This document shows, piece after piece, positions 19,099 to 28,562 of a DNA stretch of 64,000 nucleotides. The position numbers were made by a program, and so were the translations under genes. The stretch's first letter is position 1. Every line of letters starts with the position of its first letter. The notes below the pieces were generated by a model. That model did no database searches. It saw nothing but the letters and a program-made list of their open reading frames with translations, and was not told the DNA's origin. The DNA is from Prauserella isguenensis (GTDB lineage Bacteria > Actinomycetota > Actinomycetes > Mycobacteriales > Pseudonocardiaceae): assembly GCF_014191605.1 (NCBI RefSeq), contig NZ_JACHWU010000002.1:682001-746000 (forward strand), written 5' to 3'.

Positions 19099-21369
19099 GT
19101 GCCAGCATCGCGTTCCCGCCTGCGCCGGATCCGGATCCCGGCGGTGCTCACCGTCGTCGCCGTCCTCGTCGCGGCGGCGATCGTCACGTGGGCGCGCGTA
19201 CCGCGCGACGACCTGGAGGTCCTCGAGCCCGGCGGGTTGCGGGTCTCCCCCGGAACCCCGGCCGCCACCACCGCGGGCGGGGTGACGGTGACGGTCCACT
19301 CCGGCGGCCCCTCCGGTGCGGGAGCACGGGTCGTCGTCGAGACCGAGCACGCCGCGGTCTGGAGCAGCGATCCCGGCCACGCGTTCCTCGGCGCGGGCCG
19401 CGGCACCCTCGAGTCCGAAGAGGACCGCGGCCATCTCTGGGTCCGCACCGGCCACGACCACCGGTGGACCGGCCAGCGGCTCGACCGCGTGACCACGAAC
19501 GACCGCGGCGTCGTACTCACCGGGCGACTGGAGGATCTGGCGGGCACGCCGGGCCCGACCTGGCGCGCCGAGTTCACGGCCACCGAGCACGGGGTGAGGC
19601 TGGACGCACTGCTCGGCGGTGAGGGCGGCCCCACCTCGCTCGGGTTCTGGAGCGCCCGCGAGGGCCGGAGCGCGGTGCACGGGTTCGGCGAGCAGTTCAC
19701 CGATTTCGACCTCGACGGGCGCGTCCTGCCGGTCGTCATCCGGGAACAGGGCGTGGGCCGCGGGGAGCAGCCGATCACGGCGCTGGCCGACGTCACCAAC
19801 CACGGAGCGGGCGGCACGGAGGAGATGACCTATGCGGCCTGGGCGTCCTGGGTGACCGAGGACCTGCGCGGCGTCCGGCTGGACCCGACGCTGCGCACAT
19901 CGCACGCGCCGGCCGTGGCCGACACGACCGCCGAGGGGCGGGTCGGGCTGGAGATCAGGGCCACGCGGCTGCGCGCCGAGCTGGTCACCGCAGACACGCC
20001 ACTCGACCTCGTCGCCCGGCAGCACGCAGGGACCGACCGCCCCGCGCTCGCGGACTGGACCTCCGACGGTGCCGTCGTCGGCATCCAGGGCGGCACGGCG
20101 TCGGTCCGTCGGACGGTCGATTCGCTCCGGAGTGCCGGGACACGTGTCAGCGGCGTCTGGCTGCAGGACTGGACGGGACAGCGCACCACGTCCTTCGGCG
20201 ACCGGCTGTGGTGGACCTGGCAGCTCGACCGGAAGCGCTACCCCCGCTGGGAGGAGCTCGTCTCCGACCTCGCCGCCGACGGCATCACCGTGACCACGTA
20301 CGTCAACCCGTTCCTCGTCGATCCCGCGCGACAGCGCCCGGCGCCCGACCGGAACCTGTACGCCGAGGCAGCGGCCCGGGGATACCTGGTCACGACGGCC
20401 GGCGGCCGTCCGTACCCGCTCGACCAGGGCGACTTCGACGCCTACCTGGTCGACCTCACCGACGAGGCGGCCCGCGACTGGTACGCCGAGGTCATCGCCA
20501 CCGAGGTCCTGACCGACGGCGTCCGCGGTGCCATGGCCGACTTCGGCGAGGGCCTGCCCCTGGACGCGGTGCTCGCCGACGGCGATGCCGTCACGGCCCA
20601 CAACCGGTGGCCCGCGCTGTGGGCGGAGACCGTCCGGGACGCCTGTGAGCGCGCAGGCAAACCGGACTGCGTCACCTGGTTCCGCGCCGGATCGCTCGGG
20701 ATGGCCGCGGACGCCCCGATGTTCTGGAACGGCGACCAACTCACCTCGTTCAGCGCTCACGATGGGTTGGCGTCAGTGCTGCGCGGCACGTTCTCCGCGG
20801 GCGTGTCCGGCTGGCCACTGGTGCACTCCGACGTCGGCGGGTACACGTCGATCGACGCGGTCGTGAAGGACTACGTGCGCTCACCGGAACTACTCGCCCG
20901 CTGGGCGGAGTTGGCCGCGTTCGGGGTCATGATGCGCACCCACGAGGGCAACCGGCCCGCGGCGAATGTGCAGGTCAACGACGCGCGGGTGCGCAAGCAC
21001 TTCGCCCGGGCGACCCGGATCTACGCGGCGCTGGCCGACTACCGGCGCGAGGTCGTCGCCCATGCCACGGAGACCGGCGTTCCGGCGATCCGGCACGGGT
21101 GGCTGAACGTCCCGGGCACGGCGGCCGGCCGGGACGACGACCAGTTCTTCCTCGGATCGTCCGTCCTGGTCGCGCCGGTGATCACCGAGGGCGCCCGCGA
21201 GGTCGAGGTGACGTTGCCTCCCGGACGGTGGCGGCACCTGCTGACCGGGAAGGTCTACGACGGCGCCGCGACACGGACCGTCCCGGCGCCGATCGGCACC
21301 CCCGCGGCGTTCGTGGAGACCTCGGATCCGTGGGCGGATCGCCTCACCGACGCCGTGGCCTCCCGGTAG
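19099..21369 (+). CDS. GH31 glycosidase with sulfoquinovosidase signature, membrane-anchored
   Basis: Product of 756 aa from a GTG. Residues about 13-31 (IPAVLTVVAVLVAAAIVTW) form a signal anchor after an Arg-rich start, so the enzyme probably faces outward. The GH31 barrel has nucleophile D481 and E484 in MADFGEGLP and acid/base D546 in WNGDQ. The residues that bind the sulfonate in E. coli YihQ (Q288, R301, W304, Y508) have matching positions here: Q356 and R369 with the same 13-residue gap, W372, and Y582 in SDVGGY, 36 residues after the acid/base as in YihQ. This supports release of sulfoquinovose from its glycosides rather than a plain alpha-glucosidase. No sulfosugar catabolic genes are visible nearby. 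Confidence 0.85.
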   Translation: MPASRSRLRRIRIPAVLTVVAVLVAAAIVTWARVPRDDLEVLEPGGLRVSPGTPAATTAGGVTVTVHSGGPSGAGARVVVETEHAAVWSSDPGHAFLGAGRGTLESEEDRGHLWVRTGHDHRWTGQRLDRVTTNDRGVVLTGRLEDLAGTPGPTWRAEFTATEHGVRLDALLGGEGGPTSLGFWSAREGRSAVHGFGEQFTDFDLDGRVLPVVIREQGVGRGEQPITALADVTNHGAGGTEEMTYAAWASWVTEDLRGVRLDPTLRTSHAPAVADTTAEGRVGLEIRATRLRAELVTADTPLDLVARQHAGTDRPALADWTSDGAVVGIQGGTASVRRTVDSLRSAGTRVSGVWLQDWTGQRTTSFGDRLWWTWQLDRKRYPRWEELVSDLAADGITVTTYVNPFLVDPARQRPAPDRNLYAEAAARGYLVTTAGGRPYPLDQGDFDAYLVDLTDEAARDWYAEVIATEVLTDGVRGAMADFGEGLPLDAVLADGDAVTAHNRWPALWAETVRDACERAGKPDCVTWFRAGSLGMAADAPMFWNGDQLTSFSAHDGLASVLRGTFSAGVSGWPLVHSDVGGYTSIDAVVKDYVRSPELLARWAELAAFGVMMRTHEGNRPAANVQVNDARVRKHFARATRIYAALADYRREVVAHATETGVPAIRHGWLNVPGTAAGRDDDQFFLGSSVLVAPVITEGAREVEVTLPPGRWRHLLTGKVYDGAATRTVPAPIGTPAAFVETSDPWADRLTDAVASR

Positions 21370-21405
21370 CGACCGTCCGGAGTGGACGCCGGCCGCCCGG
21401 AAGAG

Positions 21406-21852
21406 TCACTCCTCGTCGGCGTCCTTGGCAGGCTTGTACGGATCGGGCTCGCCCGCCGGCTCGGCGGTCGTGGCCTGCCGAGCGACCTCGGCGTCGGCCT
21501 CACGCGCCTTGGCGAGTAGCTCGTCGATGTTGCGCGCCTCGGACGGGATGTTGTCCGCGACGAACGCGAGCGTGGGCGTGTACCGCACTCCCGTGCCCTG
21601 TCCCACCTTGGTCCGCAACACCCCGCGGGCGGATTCGAGTGCTGCGGCGGCACCGGCGAAGTCCGGCGCCGCGTCGAGAGTTTCGCCGAGCACGGTGTAG
21701 TACACGGTGGCGTCGCGCAGGTCACCGGTGACGCGGGCGTCCGTGATCGTCACGTTGCCCAGTCGCGGGTCCTTGATCTCGTGTTCGATCGCGGACGCGA
21801 CGACCTGTGCGATCCGCTTGGCCAGCCTGCGTGCCCGAGCCTTGTCAGCCAC
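21406..21852 (-). CDS. rbfA: Ribosome-binding factor A
   Basis: About 148 aa. RbfA is a KH-fold factor for late 30S maturation and 16S processing. Family segments: [50 protein letters not shown], then [28 protein letters not shown]. The charged tail ([14 protein letters not shown]) is typical of actinobacteria. The GTG at 21852 has GAGGGG six bases upstream; the ATG at 21858 is the alternative start. It follows the DUF503 gene and is convergent with the GH31 gene. Confidence 0.95.
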   Translation of the reverse strand: MADKARARRLAKRIAQVVASAIEHEIKDPRLGNVTITDARVTGDLRDATVYYTVLGETLDAAPDFAGAAAALESARGVLRTKVGQGTGVRYTPTLAFVADNIPSEARNIDELLAKAREADAEVARQATTAEPAGEPDPYKPAKDADEE

Positions 21853-21947
21853 GGCCATCCCCTCACTCGTCCGAACGCCGGCACCTCACGACCCGGCGTA
21901 CCACCCTGTTGTTCCGGCCCGGCCACCCGACGTCGGCGACCCGGCCG

Positions 21948-22244
21948 CTATTCATCGTCCGTGCCGTGCAGCCGCCGTCCGGCCGACAGCAACTCGACCT
22001 CCGGAAGCTCGGCGACGAACCGTTCACAGCCCTCCAGCACGTCACGTACGTGCGCGGCGTCGGCGGCGACCGCCGCGACACCGATGGTGACGCGGCGGTA
22101 GAGCTCACGCTGCCCGGCCTCGGCGACCGCGACGTCGAAACGCCTGCGCAGCTCGGCGAGGATCGGCCGCACCACGGAGCGCTTCTGTTTCAGTGAACGG
22201 ACGTCCCCGAGGAGCACGTCCAGCTCCAGCGAACCCACGAACAC
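21948..22244 (-). CDS. DUF503 family protein
   Basis: Product of 98 aa, the usual length of the DUF503/YlxP family found between infB and rbfA in many Gram-positives and actinobacteria. The conserved core is FVGSLELDVLLGDVRSLKQKRSVVRPILAELRRRFDVAVAEAG, then VAAVAADAAHVRDVLEGCERFV. The GTG at 22244 matches the V(F/Y)VG start of homologues. Function is not established; linkage suggests a role in translation or 30S assembly. Confidence 0.9.
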   Translation of the reverse strand: MFVGSLELDVLLGDVRSLKQKRSVVRPILAELRRRFDVAVAEAGQRELYRRVTIGVAAVAADAAHVRDVLEGCERFVAELPEVELLSAGRRLHGTDDE

Positions 22245-22273
22245 CGCCACACCGCCCCACCGGAACGGACCAC

Positions 22274-22308
22274 GCCGGTGGGGCGGAGCCGTGCCCCGCC
22301 CCACCGGC
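22274..22308 (-). terminator. infB: Strong hairpin after infB
   Basis: GCCGGTGGGGCGG (22274-22286) pairs perfectly with CCGCCCCACCGGC (22296-22308), a 13-bp stem with a 9-nt loop, starting about 10 nt downstream of the infB stop. It has no U-tract. It separates the rimP-infB operon from DUF503-rbfA. Confidence 0.8.
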
Positions 22309-22318
22309 CGTGTCCGTC

Positions 22319-25252
22319 TTACACGCGCGGCTTCTCGCGCTGCTCGTACGTCTCGACGACGTCGCCGACCTTGATGTCGGAGAACTTGCCGAGCGTCAGA
22401 CCGCATTCGTAGCCGTCGCGGACCTCGGTCGCGTCGTCCTTGAACCGCCGCAGCGACGCCACCGGCAGTTCCTCGCTGACCACGACCCCGTCGCGCAGCA
22501 ACCGCGCCTTCGAGTTGCGCCGGATGATGCCCGAGGTGACGAGGCAACCGGCGATGGTGCCGAACTTCGAGGACTTGAAGACCTCGCGCACGTCCGCCTT
22601 GCCGAGCTCGACCTCTTCGTACACCGGCTTGAGCATGCCCTTCAGAGCCTGCTCGATCTCCTCGATGGCCTGGTAGATCACCGTGTAGTACCGGACGTCC
22701 ACGCCCTCGCGGCTGGCCCGCTCGGTCGCCTTGCCCTGTGCCCGCACGTTGAACCCGATCACCACGGCGTCGGACGCCGTCGCCAGGTCGATGTCGCTCT
22801 CGGTCACACCACCGACACCGCGGTGCACGATGCTGAGCTCGACCTCGTCGCCCACGTCGATCTGGTTGAGCGAGCTCTCGAGCGCCTCGACGGTACCCGA
22901 GTTGTCACCCTTGATGATCAGGTTGAGGCTGTTGGTCTCCTTCAGCGCGGAGTCCAGGTCCTCCAGGCTGACGCGCTTGCGCTTGGCCGCGTTCTCGGCG
23001 TTGCGGATGCGGGCCTGGCGGCGCTCGGCGATCTGCCGTGCCACCCGGTCCTCCTCCACGACCAGGAACGTGTCACCGGCACGCGGCACCGACGTGAAGC
23101 CGATGACCTGCACCGGACGCGACGGGTCGGCCTCGGTGACGTCACGGTTGTGCTCGTCGACCATGCGGCGCACGCGCCCGTAGGCATCGCCCGCCACGAC
23201 GGAGTCGCCGACCCGGAGCGTGCCGCGCTGCACCAGCACGGTCGCCACGGGACCACGGCCACGGTCGAGGTGCGCCTCGATCGCGACACCCTGCGCCTCC
23301 ATCCGCGGGTTGGCCCGCAGATCCAGCGCCGCGTCCGCGGTCAGCAGGATCGCCTCGAGCAGCCCGTCGATGTTGACGTTCTCCCGCGCGGAGATGTCGA
23401 CGAACATCGTGTCGCCGCCGTACTCCTCGGCCACCAGCCCGTACTCGGTGAGCTGCTGGCGGATCTTCTGCGGGTTGGCGCCTTCCTTGTCGATCTTGTT
23501 GACCGCGACCACGATCGGCGACTTGGCCGCCTGCGCGTGGTTGATCGCCTCGATCGTCTGCGGCATCACGCCGTCGTCGGCCGCGACCACGATCACCGCG
23601 ATGTCCGTGGCCTGCGCACCGCGGGCACGCATGGCGGTGAACGCCTCGTGACCCGGGGTGTCGATGAACGTGATGGTCCGCTCGTCGCCTTCGAGTTCGG
23701 TCTCGACCTGGTAGGCACCGATGTGCTGCGTGATGCCGCCGGCCTCGCCCTCGGCGACCTTCGACTTCCGGACGGTGTCCAGCAGCCGGGTCTTACCGTG
23801 GTCGACGTGACCCATCACGGTCACGACCGGGGGCCGCACCTGCAGGTCCTCGTCGGTGCCCGCGTCCTCGCCGTAGGTGATGTCGAAGGCTTCGAGGAGC
23901 TCGCGGTCCTCTTCCTCCGGGCTCACGACCTGGACGTTGTAGTTCATCTCCGTGCCGAGCAGCTCGAGCACGTCCTCGGAGACCGACTGCGTCGCGGTGA
24001 CCATCTCGCCGAGGTGGAACAGCACCTGCACCAGCGACGCCGGGTTGGCGTCGATCTTCTCGGCGAAGTCGGTCAACGACGAACCGCGGGGCAGACGGAT
24101 CGTCTCGCCGCCGCCCTTCGGCAGACGCACGCCACCCACGGACGGCGCCTGCATGTTCTCCATGTACTCCTGGCGCTTCTGCCGCTTCGACTTGCGGCCC
24201 TTGCGCGAGGGGCCACCGGGACGCCCGAAGGCACCGGCCGTGCCACCGCGGCCACCACCACCGCGGCCGCGGAAACCGCCGCCACCGGGAGGGCCACCGG
24301 GACCGCCGCGGCCGCCACCGGGGCCGCCGCCTGCGGGGGGACCGCCGGGTCCACCGCGGCCGCCACCGGGAGGGCCACCGGGTCCACCACGACCGCCGCC
24401 GGGGCCACCACGACCGCCGCCGGGTCCACCACGACCACCGCCGGGACCACCACGACCGCCACCGGGACCGCTCGGGCGGGCCGGACGCGACGGCATCATG
24501 CCCGGGTTGGGACGGGGCGGCATGTTGCCGGGGCTCGGCCGATTACCGCCACCCTGCTGCTGACCGCCCTGCTGGCCGCCTTGCTGCTGGCCGCCCTGCT
24601 GACCGCCCTGCTTCTGGCCGCCCTGCTTCTGACCGCCCTGGCCACCGCCCTGCTGGCCGCCACCGGGACGGGGCTGGGCCGGGCGCGGCGTGGGCGAACC
24701 CGCACCGACGCCGAACGGATTGTTGCCGACCCGCGGCTGCTTCGGGCCGGGCTTGGGACCGGGCTTGGGACCCTGCGGCTTCGGCGGAACCACGGAACCG
24801 CCGGAGTCGTCCTGCTTGGGCGCCTCCTGCTCGGGGCTCGCCTTCGCGGCCGGCACCTGCTCGGCCGGTTCGGCGGGCTGTGCCGGTTTCGGACCGGGCT
24901 TGGGGCCCGGCTTCGGCCCCGGCTTGGGACCGGGCTTCGGCGCGGCCGACTGCGCCGCGTCCTGCTTGTCCGCCTGCTGCGGCGCGGACTGCGCCGGCGC
25001 GGCGGGCTGTGCCGGCGATGGCTGCGATTCGGTCGCACCACTGCCGGCGGCGGACTTGCCGCCACCCTTGCCGCCGCTCTTGTCTCCGGCCGCGCCGCCG
25101 TAGGCGTCGCGAAGACGCCGGGCGACCGGTGCCTCCACGGTGGACGACGCGGACTTCACGAACTCACCCTGCTCCTTGAGCTTGGCGAGTACTTCCTTGC
25201 TCGTGACACCGAGCTCTTTCGCGAGCTCGTGCACGCGGGCCTTGCCTGCCAC
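22319..25252 (-). CDS. infB: Translation initiation factor IF-2
   Basis: Product of 977 aa. The IF2_N domain is at the start ([27 protein letters not shown]) and a second IF2_N motif precedes the GTPase ([32 protein letters not shown]). The G domain has G1 GHVDHGKT, G3 DTPGHEAF and G4 NKID, followed by domain II, III and the C-terminal fMet-tRNA-binding domain ([30 protein letters not shown]). Residues about 55-390 are a long Pro/Gly/Gln-rich, low-complexity region. The GTG at 25252 has AGGAG four bases upstream, so the ATG at 25264 is rejected. Located after ylxR with a terminator downstream. Confidence 0.97.
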   Translation of the reverse strand: MAGKARVHELAKELGVTSKEVLAKLKEQGEFVKSASSTVEAPVARRLRDAYGGAAGDKSGGKGGGKSAAGSGATESQPSPAQPAAPAQSAPQQADKQDAAQSAAPKPGPKPGPKPGPKPGPKPAQPAEPAEQVPAAKASPEQEAPKQDDSGGSVVPPKPQGPKPGPKPGPKQPRVGNNPFGVGAGSPTPRPAQPRPGGGQQGGGQGGQKQGGQKQGGQQGGQQQGGQQGGQQQGGGNRPSPGNMPPRPNPGMMPSRPARPSGPGGGRGGPGGGRGGPGGGRGGPGGGRGGPGGPPGGGRGGPGGPPAGGGPGGGRGGPGGPPGGGGFRGRGGGGRGGTAGAFGRPGGPSRKGRKSKRQKRQEYMENMQAPSVGGVRLPKGGGETIRLPRGSSLTDFAEKIDANPASLVQVLFHLGEMVTATQSVSEDVLELLGTEMNYNVQVVSPEEEDRELLEAFDITYGEDAGTDEDLQVRPPVVTVMGHVDHGKTRLLDTVRKSKVAEGEAGGITQHIGAYQVETELEGDERTITFIDTPGHEAFTAMRARGAQATDIAVIVVAADDGVMPQTIEAINHAQAAKSPIVVAVNKIDKEGANPQKIRQQLTEYGLVAEEYGGDTMFVDISARENVNIDGLLEAILLTADAALDLRANPRMEAQGVAIEAHLDRGRGPVATVLVQRGTLRVGDSVVAGDAYGRVRRMVDEHNRDVTEADPSRPVQVIGFTSVPRAGDTFLVVEEDRVARQIAERRQARIRNAENAAKRKRVSLEDLDSALKETNSLNLIIKGDNSGTVEALESSLNQIDVGDEVELSIVHRGVGGVTESDIDLATASDAVVIGFNVRAQGKATERASREGVDVRYYTVIYQAIEEIEQALKGMLKPVYEEVELGKADVREVFKSSKFGTIAGCLVTSGIIRRNSKARLLRDGVVVSEELPVASLRRFKDDATEVRDGYECGLTLGKFSDIKVGDVVETYEQREKPRV
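24225..24945. repeat. infB: Low-complexity repeats within infB
   Basis: Within the IF2 N-terminal region the DNA encodes tandem GGRGGPGG units (about 24225-24480), GGQ/KQGGQQ units (about 24545-24665) and five GPKP units (about 24885-24945). The blocks are made of 6- to 30-bp degenerate repeats and are prone to length variation. Confidence 0.85.
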
Positions 25253-25399
25253 TGCTCTCCTCAACTGAGGCCAGGCAGGCAGAGTACCCGCTGACCTCGT
25301 CTTATCGTCGCGCGTTCATGGCTTCAGCTTCACGGCTGACTCATGACGGGTCGACCTGCTTCCTTGTTTCCGACCAGGGCCCGGGGAGATCCCGGACCC

Positions 25400-25663
25400 T
25401 CATTCCTCGGTGGCGAACCGCTTCACGACACTCCGCACACCGGACGTGTCCAGCGGACCGGACACGCGCAGCGCACGAGGAAACGCTCGTTTCCGTTCGG
25501 CCTTGGCCAGGCAGGCCGGGTCGAAGTGCACCCAGGCCCCTCGACCGGAGAGGCGCCGCCGTTCGTCGGCGACGAGTTCTCCACCTGCCACGACCAGCCG
25601 AAGCAGCTCGTCGCTGCACGCCCGTCGACGACAACCGACGCACGTACGAACCGGGCCGGTCAT
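25400..25663 (-). CDS. ylxR: YlxR family RNA-binding protein
   Basis: Product of 87 aa from the ATG at 25663. The family hallmark VRTCVGCRRR is at the N-terminus; GRGAWVHFDPACLAKAERKRAFPRALR follows, as in the YlxR fold with its GRGA(Y/W) loop. YlxR proteins sit between nusA and infB in most Gram-positives and actinobacteria, as here; some act as transcriptional or RNase P-linked factors. An in-frame ATG at 25681 adds six residues and is less likely. Confidence 0.9.
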   Translation of the reverse strand: MTGPVRTCVGCRRRACSDELLRLVVAGGELVADERRRLSGRGAWVHFDPACLAKAERKRAFPRALRVSGPLDTSGVRSVVKRFATEE

Positions 25664-25706
25664 CGACGTCGGGCGTTGCACCGATCCCAGTTTAGCCCCT
25701 GGTCTG

Positions 25707-26768
25707 TCACTCGGCGGAACCGGTTACCGCAGTGTGTGGTGAGTCCTCCGGCTGGGGGTCCGGAGAGGCCTCCTGCTGGGGGCCGGCATCGGGGGCGGCG
25801 TCGCTGCGGATGTCGATCCGCCACCCGGTCAGCCGGGCCGCGAGCCGGGCGTTCTGCCCCTCCTTGCCGATCGCCAGCGACAGCTGGAAATCCGGCACGA
25901 CCACGCGCGCCGTCTTCGTCCGCTCGTCGACGACCGTGACCGACACGGCCTTCGCCGGGGACAGTGCGTTGCCCACGAAGTGGGCCGGGTCGTCCGAGTA
26001 GTCGATGATGTCGATCTTCTCACCACCGAGCTCGCTCATGACGTTGCGCACCCGTGCGCCCACCGGTCCGATGCAGGCACCCTTGGCGTTCACGCCAGGC
26101 ACGGTCGAGCGGACGGAGATCTTGGACCGGTGACCGGGTTCCCGGGCGACGGCCGTGATCTCCACCGTGCCGTCGGCGATCTCGGGCACCTCGAGCGAGA
26201 ACAGCTTGCGCACCAGGTTCGGGTGCGTGCGGGACAGCGTGATCTGCGGTCCACGGGCGCTGCGGGCGACCTGCCACACGTACGCCTTGATCCGCCCGCC
26301 GTGCGGGTAGTCCTCCCCCGGCACCTGCTCGGCGGCGGGCAGTACTCCCTCGGTGTCCCCACCGATGTCGACGACGACCATGCCTCGCGCGTTGGCGCGG
26401 GCGTCGCGCTGGACCACGCCGGCGACGATCTCGCCCTCCTTCGCGGAGAACTCGCCGTAGGTCTTCTCCTGCTCGGCGTCCCGCAGGCGCTGCAGGATGA
26501 CCTGGCGCGCGGTCGTCGCGGCGATCCGCCCGAAGCCCTCGGGCGTGTCGTCCCACTCCTCGGCGATCTCGCCGTTCTCGTCGAGCGTGTGCGCCAGTAC
26601 CCGCACGTAGCCGGTCTTGCGGTCGATGTCGATCTTGGCCCGGGGCTGGTGGCCCTCGGTGTGCTTGTAAGCCGTGAGCAGTGCGGACTCGATCGCCTCG
26701 AGCACCGCTTCGAACGGAATGTCCTTGTCCGCCTCGATGGCCCGCAGCGCGGCGATGTCGACGTTCAC
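25707..26768 (-). CDS. nusA: Transcription termination/antitermination protein NusA
   Basis: Product of 353 aa. The N-terminal RNAP-binding domain (residues 1-110), the S1 domain ([26 protein letters not shown]), KH1 ([26 protein letters not shown]) and KH2 ([25 protein letters not shown]) are all visible. As in other actinobacteria the C-terminal acidic repeats of E. coli NusA are missing. GTG start at 26768 overlaps the rimP stop (GTGA), with GGAGGAG upstream, so it is coupled to rimP. Confidence 0.97.
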   Translation of the reverse strand: MNVDIAALRAIEADKDIPFEAVLEAIESALLTAYKHTEGHQPRAKIDIDRKTGYVRVLAHTLDENGEIAEEWDDTPEGFGRIAATTARQVILQRLRDAEQEKTYGEFSAKEGEIVAGVVQRDARANARGMVVVDIGGDTEGVLPAAEQVPGEDYPHGGRIKAYVWQVARSARGPQITLSRTHPNLVRKLFSLEVPEIADGTVEITAVAREPGHRSKISVRSTVPGVNAKGACIGPVGARVRNVMSELGGEKIDIIDYSDDPAHFVGNALSPAKAVSVTVVDERTKTARVVVPDFQLSLAIGKEGQNARLAARLTGWRIDIRSDAAPDAGPQQEASPDPQPEDSPHTAVTGSAE

Positions 26769-27331
26769 CTCGGCTCCTCCTCCGGTGCTGCCGCCGCGGC
26801 ACCCTCGCTGTTGTCGTTGTCGCCCGCGGTGGCCTCACCTGCGTCGTCTTCCAGCAGCTTCAGCTCGCCTGCGGGCGGTTGCTTGAATTCGACCTCGAGC
26901 ACGGCCTTCGCGACGTCGGCGTAGCGCACGTCGCGGATGGTGCCGGCGACGAGCAGCCGCACCGCGGTCTCGTCGGCCCGGCCCACCCGGCCGGTGAACT
27001 CGGCTCCCTCGGTCGGGGTCACCCTCACCTGGCGGAACTTCGCGCGGCGCCAGTGCCGCTGCGTGGTCAGGGGCCGGTCGACGCCCGGCGAGGTGACTTC
27101 CAGGGTGTAGGCGCCCGCGATCAGATGCTCGTGCTGGTCGAGTTCCTCGGACAGGACGCGGCTGACCTCGGCGACCTCGTCCAGGCCGACCCCGTCGTCG
27201 CTGTCGACGACGACCTTGACGAGCTTGCGCCGTCCGGCCTGCTGCACGTCGAGCGCGTCGAGATCGAAACCCGCGGCCGTGACGGCCTCGGCCACGATGG
27301 GCTCCAGCCGACTGGCGAGTTCGTTGGGCAC
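26765..27331 (-). CDS. rimP: Ribosome maturation factor RimP
   Basis: Product of 188 aa. RimP assists 30S assembly. Its two domains are seen: an N-terminal alpha/beta domain with [57 protein letters not shown] and [28 protein letters not shown], and a C-terminal Sm-like domain. The C-terminal extension ([27 protein letters not shown]) is acidic. The start is a GTG and the stop overlaps nusA. First gene of the rimP-nusA-ylxR-infB operon. Confidence 0.95.
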   Translation of the reverse strand: MPNELASRLEPIVAEAVTAAGFDLDALDVQQAGRRKLVKVVVDSDDGVGLDEVAEVSRVLSEELDQHEHLIAGAYTLEVTSPGVDRPLTTQRHWRRAKFRQVRVTPTEGAEFTGRVGRADETAVRLLVAGTIRDVRYADVAKAVLEVEFKQPPAGELKLLEDDAGEATAGDNDNSEGAAAAAPEEEPR

Positions 27332-27620
27332 CGTGATGCTCCCGTGAGTTGCTGTTGTCTATGGGTCTTGTCGGTATGAGGTTGTCGGTAGGGGTGTCGT
27401 GGATCGGGTACGGGTTGTCGTCGGGGACGGGGTTGTGGTCGGTGTCCTGCGGTGTCCGAGGTGGTGGTCCGTTCTCGAGGTCGTCCGAATGTACGGGTGC
27501 CGGCGCCCGTACGCTCGTCCGGACAGGGGTGGTCCAGCTTATCGTGTCGGGGCCGCCGTCCGCCGACCAGCGGGGTACGCGCGAGCCGCCGGGGCGAAGC
27601 GCCTGGCAGGATGACGTTCC
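27332..27620 (-). promoter_or_regulatory. rimP-operon leader and divergent promoter region
   Basis: This 289-bp gap lies between rimP (minus) and the DUF4439 gene (plus). The first ~150 nt upstream of rimP are strikingly C/A-rich on the transcribed strand, with repeated ACAACCC and CCGATCC-type runs and little pairing potential. No small gene is supported. It must hold the promoters of both divergent genes; none is clear by eye. Confidence 0.5.
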
Positions 27621-28562
27621 GTGACCTCCCGTCGACCCGTGACTCCGCCGAACCGTCGTGCCGTGCTCCGTGCGGCCGCACTGGCCGTCCCGGCGGCAGT
27701 GGGCCTCGGGACGGTCGCGGGCTGTACGGACTACGACGACAGCCCGGACCCGCTGCTGCCGCTGCTCGACGCCGCGGAGGCCGACGCCCGGGCCGCACGT
27801 GACCTGGGCGGTTCCGAGGCCGAGCAGGTCGCCACCGTCCGCTCGGCGCACGCCAGGGCGTTGCGCCGCGAGGTGGACCGGCTCAACCGGCCTCGGCCGA
27901 CGGCCACGTCGGCGCCACCCGCCACGGTCGCCGGCGCGGAGGCACTCGGGCAGCGACTCGGCGACGCGCGTGCTCAGGCCGCCCGCCTCGTACCCGAGCT
28001 GCCCACGCACCGCGCGGGCCTGGTCGGCGCGGTCGCCGCTGGCTGCGCCGCCGCGCAGCAGCTGGACGACGCGTTCGGCAAGGGCCAGCCGGAGCCACTT
28101 CGGCGGGTGTCGGCGGGGCCGCTCGACGACCCGGCCGTCGAGGCACTCCAGCAGGCCCTCGCGGCGGAACACGCCGCGGAGTGGGTGTACACGACGGTGA
28201 CGGCCTTCCTGCCCGGGAGCTACGACAACGGACTGACCGAGGGCGGCGAGGCGCACCGGGACCGCAGGCTGGCGTGCGAGACGCTGCTGCGCAGGGCGGG
28301 CGCCACCCCGCGCGACGCCGAGGTCGCCTACCGCAGCCGCGCCGCGGACACGGTCTCCGACCAGGATTCGGCGACGCGGCTCGTGATCACCGCCGAGACG
28401 GACGCGGCCCGCGCCTGGCACGGCGTGCTCGAACGGACCGACGTGACCGGACTGCGGGATGTCGCCACGCAGGCTCTCGTCGGCTCGGCGACCCGCTGCA
28501 CGAGCTGGCGGCTCGACGCGGGTGAGAACCCCGCGGTCGTCCCGCTACCGGGTCGCGGCTGA
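27621..28562 (+). CDS. DUF4439 ferritin-like lipoprotein
   Basis: Product of 313 aa. The N-terminus has a twin-arginine-like pair (R12-R13, RRAVLRAAALAV) and a lipobox V32-A-G-C35, so it is probably exported and lipid-anchored. The C-terminal half (from about residue 175, ALQQALAAEHAAEWVYTTVTAFLPG through EAHRDRRLACETLLR and TRLVITAETDAARAWHGVLE) is a four-helix ferritin-like DUF4439 domain; the E/H residues of a di-iron site are partly present. GTG start. Its 3' end overlaps the convergent gene by about 18 bp. Such genes often neighbour rimP in actinobacteria. Function unknown. Confidence 0.85.
   Translation: MTSRRPVTPPNRRAVLRAAALAVPAAVGLGTVAGCTDYDDSPDPLLPLLDAAEADARAARDLGGSEAEQVATVRSAHARALRREVDRLNRPRPTATSAPPATVAGAEALGQRLGDARAQAARLVPELPTHRAGLVGAVAAGCAAAQQLDDAFGKGQPEPLRRVSAGPLDDPAVEALQQALAAEHAAEWVYTTVTAFLPGSYDNGLTEGGEAHRDRRLACETLLRRAGATPRDAEVAYRSRAADTVSDQDSATRLVITAETDAARAWHGVLERTDVTGLRDVATQALVGSATRCTSWRLDAGENPAVVPLPGRG

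Noticed and set aside
24225-24945. Repeat region as a mobile or regulatory element
   Set aside because: It lies within infB and encodes the usual low-complexity IF2 N-terminal extension of actinobacteria.
22193-25294. Long open frame antisense to infB (over 1000 codons)
   Set aside because: It mirrors the IF2 coding strand and has low-complexity Thr/Gly/Leu runs opposite the Pro/Gly-rich IF2 region; no domain or RBS supports it.
27340-27620. Small protein genes in the rimP upstream region
   Set aside because: Short frames there lack ribosome sites and have composition of a C/A-rich leader rather than coding sequence.
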